Shown piece by piece: positions 56,859 through 64,000 of a DNA stretch of 64,000 nucleotides. Origin of the DNA: Seiridium cupressi (lineage: Eukaryota > Ascomycota > Sordariomycetes > Amphisphaeriales > Sporocadaceae); the NCBI GenBank assembly GCA_036674765.1, contig JARVKI010000020.1, positions 310,001-374,000 on the forward strand, read 5' to 3'. Position 1 is the stretch's first letter; each line of letters opens with the position of its first letter. The position numbers and the translations under genes were made by a program. Under the pieces are notes generated by a model. The model did no database searches. It was not told the origin of the DNA and saw nothing but the letters and a program-made list of their open reading frames with translations.

Positions 56859-57539
56859 TTGCTGGGGAGGGAAGGAAATATAATAATTAGAGACAAAATG
56901 TATAAAGTTGCGATTTAAAATTTCAGACTAAATACGAGATGAAAACGAAGTAAGGGGACGAGAGTGCAGCGCAAACTCAGGTGATCTGTCGCACCTGCTG
57001 TTGGTAATCCAAACGGGCAATGGGGCGATGCACCAGGTTTATAACCCGGCTAGGAGTACGTTACACGATATTTCTAAGATGGTGATTAGTGCAGGGGTAA
57101 TAAGTGAAAACATGAAATTATTGTAGTCCGGTCGTTATTCGTTTACAATGGACAATTTGAACGGATCGTAACCGCTTATGTCAGTTACCAGATGCGACGC
57201 CTCTTTCTTTGAAAGCAGAATTGCCCATAATGAGCAGCACCAAAGCATATAGATGAGCCCTTGAACCGCTGGATTAGTGGCTGGGTCGGTGAACAACCAG
57301 CGAATCCCCGGTGTTGTATGTTTTTAGCATTTTTGCTTCCGCGACCATGCCATAAATTGACCAATTGCAAGAGTCAACTTTGTAAAGTAGGCACTTGTCT
57401 TTTGGCTGAAGCTTAATTACTTCGAACTGGATTCTTATTCCTATTTGCTGCTTTAGCTAATTGACTACGTGGGCACGATCTGTAACAACCGACGTCGCGA
57501 AATCGCAAGTCTGTCAACAATTGAAGCGAACCTTATTAA
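56859..57539. other. intergenic with a 5S rRNA remnant
   Basis: 681 bp between the P450 pseudogene and the HET gene stop. Apart from the 5S half-gene at 57255-57322 nothing is recognised. Confidence 0.45.
57255..57322 (+). pseudogene. 5S rRNA pseudogene, 3' half only
   Basis: The segment aligns with the second half of the 5S gene at 32.3 kb: ACCGCTGGATTAGT, then GGTCGGTGA, GCGAATCCCCGGTGTTGTATGT and a T5 run. The 5' half (ACATACGACCATAGG and CCCGTCCGCTC) is absent upstream. Differences, such as GGCTGG for ACTCAG, show it descends from a different 5S variant. It cannot fold into 5S. Confidence 0.85.
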
Positions 57540-60152
57540 TTAAACCAAGTAAAATGTTCTTAACTTGAGGCCATACTCCCTTTGATACTTGAAGGCCTCG
57601 CCCTCCATCATGCCGTGTATATAACATGCTCCAATCACCTCGCAACGAAATCGACTCTCTGCCGACAGAATCAAATTTGGTGGTCTTTTTTCCGGAGTAT
57701 CTTCTCCAAACGCCTTCCTCACGCCACTTGAAGCATGCTTCAGGCTAATTTCTCCTGATGGAATATGCAGACTATCTCCCAGTCGACCTTGATTCACGTT
57801 GTCTCCCATGTCCTCTTCTTGATAATTACTACTCGTGGTTTCGGCTAAAGCAGTTTGTTGAATTATGCTTGAAGACGATGCGTTATTCATGACCGGCACC
57901 GGTAATGAGGATATATCCGATGAAGCACCACAGTCGGTACCAGGAGTGTTGATCTCGATACGAGGCGTTGGCTCGGCACTCTTCTGCGCCAAATTTCCAG
58001 ATGTGTGTTTCGTCCTCCGTAAAACGACGGGAACACTGCAGCCGTATAAGATGCAGACCAGATCGCCCGCTTCAACCTTGGCGGGAACAAGACCGAGTAG
58101 TTGTTTCGCCCCTCGGCGTCCTTCCGTCCTGATGAGACGCTTACCCCATACTACTGATTGAACGCGGCGCATAAATTCGGTTATAATGGATGGGCATTGC
58201 GCAGAGGTCAGGATTTCGGTGGTGTCGACATCACCTCCATGCTTCCGTTGCTCGAACATCCATTTACAAGCGAGAGGAAAGTAAGCCGGAGGGTAGCGCT
58301 TGCCGTCAAGACCTTTATCAGCAACCAAGGTCCGCCACAGCTGATCTGGTACTGGTTCGGGACTTCCTGGCCAGTCCACAAGCTCAAGCCAAGTAGACGG
58401 GATGATACCCTCGTGCGCAGGGCTACCTTTTGTGCCAATGGTGTCTAGAACAAATCCCGTGACTGTAAAGGTCGGGCCACTGATGAAACCTTTACTTGGG
58501 TAAGTTCTAGTTCGACCACTGGCGTTATAGTTACGAGGGCCCTGGCCCGGATAACCGACTAGGGGATCAGCAGATTCCCGGTCGTAGAGATCTTCCTTCC
58601 GCTTCTTTTCGTGTGGAATAGTAGATGCAGGACAAATCCACGTCGGGAGGACTGGCTCGTCTTGTGCAGGTTCTGGTGCCCAGGGATAGCAGATGATGTC
58701 TATCGTCTTGGAACGGCTGATCGCGAATTCAAGGAAATCCGACAGAACCTCCTGAACACTTTTACTGTAGTCCACTTTGATAATACCTGGGTAATCGTGG
58801 AAATGATTCTCGGCTCGCTGTAAGCTGCGGTCCGTTGCAGATCGGCCACTGAAAGATGTTGGCAGGCCAGGGAGGGGTGGTCTAAGCCATGTACCTGCCG
58901 ATGATCCGGCTTGCGTCAGCATTCCTGACCTCTCAGGCGAGCGTGCCCTAGGGAACGAGGTGCGAATATTGACACTCCGTGGCATTGGCAGATTGACCTC
59001 CATACCTATATCAGAGCACTCATCCTCAGAAAGTACTGGATCGATTTGGGGTGAGTCTTCCGGAGTTTGCAGTAACTGCGCTTCTGACATGGCTGCGGGA
59101 TCATGCGCGTCTGGTTGAGCATCGTGCGCTAGCCAGAGAACGGCGTAAATAGTATCGTGTGGTGCAGTTGATTGGAAAGTTGTCATCCTTGTTATGAGCC
59201 CTTCAAGTGACAGCAGTCGTTCGAGGATTGTCCCATCTTCGGATTTAGGGAACACGTTGTTAGTGAGGTTGACCAAAGCAACAGCTCCCATGGCAGCATT
59301 TTCACCAAGTTGATCCAAATGGCGCAGGTGGTCTTTAGGGGTTCCCAGTAATTGCCGTAGGTCACTATACCTTGAAACAAATAGGGCTACCGCAGCCGAG
59401 AACTCAAGCCAAGAGATACTTCCAGGACCGCAGAAAAGAGTCGCGTGCCGCGCCAATGAAATTTCTTGGACAATCCAACGGCGATGGAACCATGGCCTCC
59501 TCATTAAGTTGAGAAGTGCCGCCCATTCTGTTGAGCTTCCAGGGTCTTTAGTAAGGGGATCAAAACCATTCAGGTCCAGTAGCTTGTTGACAAAGTCCAT
59601 AGCTTTACCGCTATCTTCATCTTCCAAGCCAAGCCAAACACAAACTCCCTTGGCTCTGTTATAAATCATAGCCATCTTTGGGATTTGCGTGTTTTTCTCG
59701 TTGAGATCTGACTGATTAATGGAAACAGCATCGATCCATAAGAAACGCGATTCTCCGAGTGGGATATCTTGCCTGAGTCTTTCAAGCGCGCCATGTAGAC
59801 TGGGCCGTATGTCAAGTTCGGACGTTGCTTTTACTTCCATGATTTTCAGTGTGTGACTGGTTCCAGAGGTTTGGCCCCATGTATAGGACAAAGCCTCGAA
59901 TTCAGGCGCATTGGGGACGTTGAAGCCGTCCTCACGGGTAACGAGCACTTGGTGACCCTCGTTAGGCTCGACATCTTCTGGAAGCCGAAATCGGTGCAGT
60001 GCAGCTTGGAGGTCGCACTCTTGGCCCCCAGCGTAAAGTTCCAGAAGTCTTATTTCGTCTGCTTCCAGCTGCTGATAAATGTATGGTGCCATACTTGAAG
60101 GGGTAGTATATTCGACAGTGCCAGAAGCTGTAGTGGCCCTTCGGTGAGACAA
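57540..60152 (-). CDS. HET-domain protein, 870 aa
   Basis: Long intronless frame. The start is either MSHRRATT at 60152 or MAPYIYQQLEADEIRLLEL at 60092; the latter fits the usual beginning of HET proteins. The HET domain is complete: FEALSYTWGQ, LWIDAVSINQSDLNEKNTQI (I[DN]xxCI-like position), MAMIYNRAKGVCVWLG and RRPWFHRRWIVQEISLAR with CGPGSISW. The central part is low-complexity (about residues 350-440). The C-terminus has the frequent GDLVCILYGCSVPVVLRR motif and a closing GACYIHGMMEGEAF. Such proteins trigger incompatibility cell death or act in NLR-like immunity. No stop or frameshift occurs in 2.6 kb, in contrast to the decayed HET relic at 41 kb. Confidence 0.92.
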   Translation of the reverse strand: MSHRRATTASGTVEYTTPSSMAPYIYQQLEADEIRLLELYAGGQECDLQAALHRFRLPEDVEPNEGHQVLVTREDGFNVPNAPEFEALSYTWGQTSGTSHTLKIMEVKATSELDIRPSLHGALERLRQDIPLGESRFLWIDAVSINQSDLNEKNTQIPKMAMIYNRAKGVCVWLGLEDEDSGKAMDFVNKLLDLNGFDPLTKDPGSSTEWAALLNLMRRPWFHRRWIVQEISLARHATLFCGPGSISWLEFSAAVALFVSRYSDLRQLLGTPKDHLRHLDQLGENAAMGAVALVNLTNNVFPKSEDGTILERLLSLEGLITRMTTFQSTAPHDTIYAVLWLAHDAQPDAHDPAAMSEAQLLQTPEDSPQIDPVLSEDECSDIGMEVNLPMPRSVNIRTSFPRARSPERSGMLTQAGSSAGTWLRPPLPGLPTSFSGRSATDRSLQRAENHFHDYPGIIKVDYSKSVQEVLSDFLEFAISRSKTIDIICYPWAPEPAQDEPVLPTWICPASTIPHEKKRKEDLYDRESADPLVGYPGQGPRNYNASGRTRTYPSKGFISGPTFTVTGFVLDTIGTKGSPAHEGIIPSTWLELVDWPGSPEPVPDQLWRTLVADKGLDGKRYPPAYFPLACKWMFEQRKHGGDVDTTEILTSAQCPSIITEFMRRVQSVVWGKRLIRTEGRRGAKQLLGLVPAKVEAGDLVCILYGCSVPVVLRRTKHTSGNLAQKSAEPTPRIEINTPGTDCGASSDISSLPVPVMNNASSSSIIQQTALAETTSSNYQEEDMGDNVNQGRLGDSLHIPSGEISLKHASSGVRKAFGEDTPEKRPPNLILSAESRFRCEVIGACYIHGMMEGEAFKYQREYGLKLRTFYLV

Positions 60153-62315
60153 ACGCGAGTCGCGACCTGTTAAAATGGTCGGTTTAGCACTTGCCCTCTT
60201 GGCGAGTCAATACCGCGCATCACATCCGCACCTACAAGGGGTGCGCGGTTTTTCTACTTGCGAGGCTAGTTAACGCTGCTTACTCGACGACAATTGCATG
60301 GAATAGACCTGTGCTGTTGCTAATTGGCTGATGAAGAACTTATGTGGTTCGTGCGTTCAACCCGCTTTGTTTATGATATTGTGGGGCAGTTACGTGGACC
60401 GAGGGGTCGATACAGACTAGGTCAGACCAGCAGTTGCAGATAGCTCTAAATACACCACGCCTTGACACCACTCTTTCGTTTCTGTTGGGTTGGCTCGGAC
60501 AGCTCAATATCGGGTATAATAACGCAGCACGACAGATCTGACCTAGTGGCAAGGCCGGCTGCCATAGTGGTACCAAACGATCGTTGCGACGGCCGTGACA
60601 GGCACCAGTGGCGAAAGCTTGACGGAAGTCATTCTTCGAGGAGCATAGGAGCACATTATAGGATAAGCTGGTATTCTTGAAACGGCAGTTTGAGGTCACA
60701 ATATAAATTTATTCTCATGTTATGCACAACCAAAACTTGATGGCAGGGAAAGTTATTTTAGACCGTATTGCCGCGTAAAACAATAGTCTGAGACAATTGA
60801 TCGTGCGCAAAAGATCTGGGCGACTAGTTGAAACCTAAACCATTCATCTCGGCATCTTGAATAAGCACTATGGAATCAGGCTGAACTTTGGTATAAAAAG
60901 GAACGCATGGAAGCGGCAGGGAGCTGTACGTAAGCTCATTAAAAAGTCCAACTCCTAGACTCATTCACCGTGAGCTATTCCCTCGGCCTCTCTTTAACTT
61001 GGAAACTCGGTAGGGTCTGGGCCTTTCGTCTCGTGTAAGCTGAAGTTTCTCGTATCCCTTTCATCTGGATCAAAATAGGGCGCCTGATTACTTCAGGATA
61101 CATCACCACTGCCACGACAACTCTTCTAGAGGATTGCTCTCCCCAGCGTGATAAGATCCATCAATTGATTGTACGTTACTCATGCTCAGACCTTCGAGAA
61201 GGCGATTGTGATATTCACAGTGCGGCAGTGGCGCGTTGAAATACTAAAAAGACTGACCCGAAAGGGTAAAGTGGCAGAGCAAGGACACCTTCCCGGAGAA
61301 TGCGGAGAGTATGTAAAGAGCCAGCCTAACTGCCCAAGCTGTTGGACTACTCACTAACTAGTTTTACAGATTCGCGACTGGCCCGCACAACGCGGGCCGT
61401 GCCTTGTAGAGTGAGTGATTCACCGAGGCGGGCACATAGTCGTGGACCGGTGGGGGCATCCAAATCCACCGATGCACTTGAAGCTGCTAAAATTATCTTG
61501 TTACAGGCCGTACTTGGCATTTCGAGCTCATATGACACTACAGGTGGGGTTTTGGGAAAGCAATGGGGGACTAAATCCTAGCATAGGTACCAACCATTCG
61601 ACTACCCGTGGGAAGAAACTTGTATTGAGTGTTCCTGACGGTAGGTTTGTGTCAGGCGCCTCGTAATTGCCAGCTAGATCGCTTTGTGGAATGAGGTCCA
61701 GTTAGCTACGAGAGGATAGCGGGTGCTGCGGAGTCTTTGGAGAGGACTACCCAAAAGAACTTGGATGCTGTCTGAAGATGCGGATCAGTTATGAGTAGTA
61801 TTGAGTCTTCCATATCAGACCCTGTCACAAGCAGAAGATAAACCAAGCAGCGAATGATCAGGTTAAAGATCAGAGTCATAGTGCAGTAAAAAGAATCGAT
61901 TTCTTTTTGAAAAAAGCTTCGATTCTGGGTACTAATGAGACCTGTTTTCCGTCTCCATTCTAGAGTAATGCTTGCGCATTATTAGAGACTGCTACTCTGT
62001 GTATAAGGATTAAGTACTGAGGTATGTTCGGAATACCCAATGCATGTACGTCTCACAGGTAAATGCTTTAACTTGGACCAGGGGGTGGTGATGAACAGGA
62101 ATGAGATGTGATGCGCGGGCCAGAAACAATTTATCGCTCTATTCCAGATGTGTTGATGAAACTTTAGGGGGTTTTTCGGGTTCCGATAAGCCAGTCAGAG
62201 ATGAGAGGGATAAACATGGATGTATATGATAAATTTTAAACTAGAGAGAAGTGATGACTATGTTGCCTGAACGTTAATCTTCAGACTGAATATCCCATTT
62301 CAACTCGCACCATAC
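60153..62315. other. 2.2-kb intergenic region, no supported gene
   Basis: Upstream flank of the HET gene and 3' flank of the SDR pseudogene. Overlapping frames at 61342-61666 on both strands are short and unrecognised. No repeats were noted. Confidence 0.4.
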
Positions 62316-63270
62316 TTAGAGCTTTGGGCCTGACCCGAGCCCTCCTTCGTCTTTACCCTTAGCTGCCTGCAGAATGTCCTGTCGGACGACATCGGAGCCC
62401 TGCACCAATCTTCCCCAAGGATATATGAAAATCCCACTAGTCTCGATCGTCACCTCATTAGAAACATGGTGATACGTGGAGTTCCTCCGAATGATCCTGT
62501 CTCGAGACTGCCTGGGTTCAGGGCAACACTGATAATCCCATCCACCTTGTGTCGCTTGGCAAACTCGCGACGCAGAACCCAGACTCCTGCCTTCGACGCA
62601 GCGTAGTTCTCCATTCGGGCCCCGAAACTCGTATCAACACTGGGGAATTCGACACCGTTCTTCGCTGCTGATGTGTCTACGAGAATCGTAGTAAGCCATG
62701 CGACGCGAGACGGTGTGCCCTGAACTGGAGCAGCCTTGAGTTGGGGTATAAGCAGCTCGGTGAACAGCAATGCGCCGACACAATGGATACCGTGAGGATC
62801 TCCAGATCTTGCTCCGTACGGTCTCCGTACTGGAAAGCGTTGGCCCCTATTCCGCCATTGTTCCAAAGAGTATCTAGCTTCTCTCCTCCTGCGCGATTGG
62901 TGAGCGGCAGTCCGGACGGAGGCAAGACCAACTAGGTCCAGGTGTATAAATTTGAGCTGGCCGGCTCCAGAGGTCTCCGGGTTTGAATCTTTGATTGATT
63001 TGAAAGCCGTCTCTGTCAATTCCTTTAGAGAATATTAAAACACATGATTTTTGCTCGGATGTGCTCTTTGTCACACTCCTTGGATCGGGTAGCCATATAG
63101 ACGGTGGCTCCGCTCTGGAACAAGATTTTGCACACTTCATAGCCAAGACCTGAGTTCCCGCCTGTCACCATGAACACCTTTCCTGCCTGGCTGGCCCTGG
63201 AAATGTTGACTTCAGTGAAGCCTGGGCGCGGTGGCCAGAATTGCGTGGCGATACCTCCTATCTTGCCCAT
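62316..63270 (-). pseudogene. short-chain dehydrogenase/reductase pseudogene
   Basis: The N-terminal exon reads MGKIGGIATQFWPPRPGF then VFMVTGGNSGLGYEVCK (the TGxxxGxG cofactor motif) and ATRSKE. Downstream pieces are SGAGQLKFIHLDLVGLASVR, then in another frame NRAGGEKLDTLWNNGGIGAN (the NNAG motif), then back in the first frame CVGALLFTELLIPQLKAAPV, and NYAASKAGVWVLRREFAKRH (YxxxK). After NPGSLETG the frame stops at 62450-62452, yet a displaced C-terminus (IFIYPWGRLVQGSDVVRQDI) follows directly in a third position, so about 60 codons are deleted. The exon 1/exon 2 junction also lacks a working donor in phase. NAD(P)-dependent oxidoreductase activity is therefore not expected. Confidence 0.82.
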
Positions 63271-64000
63271 TGTAGTAAGTTCTGGGTTAGAAGTTCCAGA
63301 GGCTTACTGTGAGGACGGCGAGGAAGCCGCTGTAATGGAGTGGTGAAGAATAAAACCAAGTGCCATGGTTATGGTTGACGGAAGGGAGGCCGGACTTTGA
63401 TACTCAGGCCTAATCTCAACAAGCAGCCAATGAGTCGATTCGAGTCCTCTGCGTCCCGCCGTCATCCGCGTCCCGCCGTCATGGCAGCACAGAATGCTAC
63501 TGTCCGTATTCAGTATTCACTGCCTGGTAGTCTATATTTGCAAATTTGAACCAACAGGCTGCTATGCATGGATCACAGCACCAAAAATGCGGCATAGTGA
63601 TTGGGTGGGACTTTAGTCACGCTCCTCTTGAGTGACGAAAGTCACTTCGTGCCGTTAAGAGCGGATACCGGGGCTCAACGGCATTTTCCCGCTTACCAAG
63701 TCGATGATGCACGATGCGTGTTGGTCAAGCCGACAAGAAGTTAACCGTCAAAGCCTTACAGATCACGGTCCCGACTTGCACAGCAGGCAGTCAGTAAGCA
63801 GTCTGCGACACCAATGCGACTGCGCTTACAGATATCGAGTGTCCACTGATGCGTACGTAGTATTCCCTAGGCGCTTTTTCTTCTTCTCGTTTTTTACTTT
63901 CATGGAAACACACCAGGGCGTGTAAATCTCTCTTAAACGGATTTATTGATATGCAGGATGCACATCCAATGGCTGTGCTACTTGATTTTGTGGCATCGGC
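63271..64000. other. intergenic end of the window
   Basis: A 17-bp unit, GCGTCCCGCCGTCATCC/GG, is repeated twice near 63450-63483. A T-rich run lies at about 63869-63899. No gene recognised up to the window edge. Confidence 0.4.

Noticed and set aside
61342..61581. Overlapping 79- and 63-codon frames on opposite strands
   Set aside because: Mutual shadows; no motif on either strand.
1..64000. CRISPR arrays, bacterial operons, ribosome binding sites
   Set aside because: The window is eukaryotic nuclear DNA; no regularly spaced repeat array was seen and such features are not expected.

Overview
The window is nuclear DNA of a filamentous ascomycete, most likely a Sordariomycete of Hypocreales type. 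The evidence is many short GT-AG introns with CTAAC-like branch points, lineage-typical families (Zn(II)2Cys6 factor, HET domain, GH128/Asl1, XAP5, Pop4, Asa1) and a dispersed 5S rRNA gene. Species is not determined. Exon joins were derived by hand from splice motifs and reading phase; the lengths of the main models divide exactly by three.

Layout. 1-1.7 kb: 3' part of an unrecognised gene with an in-frame TAG, followed by a 21-bp tandem repeat. 3-31.9 kb is a conserved housekeeping block: small membrane protein (+), XAP5/FAM50 (-), secreted AmpC-like beta-lactamase-fold protein (-), Pop4 of RNase P/MRP (-), GNPAT/PlsB-type acyltransferase with a PTS1-like end (+), Asa1 WD40 protein (-), Zn2Cys6 regulator (+), HAD phosphatase (-) divergent from a TTC1-like TPR protein (+), GPI-anchored GH128 glucanase (-), and phospholipase D with an 8-nt microexon (+). 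A 5S rRNA gene lies at 32.3 kb.

From about 33 kb to the end the character changes to accessory: AT-rich gaps, an F-box-type hypothetical gene, decayed genes (polytopic membrane protein, kinase-like domain, HET domain, P450, SDR), three small secreted-protein genes between 42.5 and 46.6 kb (one a three-exon, six-cysteine peptide), an intact eight-exon amidase, a 191-bp foldback element, an UstYa-like HxxHC membrane protein, a 54-aa secreted peptide with a Lys-Arg site, a truncated DUF3328/UstYa gene beside the P450 pseudogene, and an intact 870-aa HET protein downstream of half a 5S gene. All six premature stops counted in the decayed genes are TAA or TAG, as expected if CAA/CAG were mutated C-to-T (RIP-like).

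The most interesting hypothesis is that 51.8-56.9 kb is the eroding remnant of a dikaritin-type RiPP cluster (UstYa-like proteins, Kex2-site peptide, P450). Second is the small secreted-protein island at 42.5-46.6 kb. Both are inferences and need homology searches and RNA evidence.
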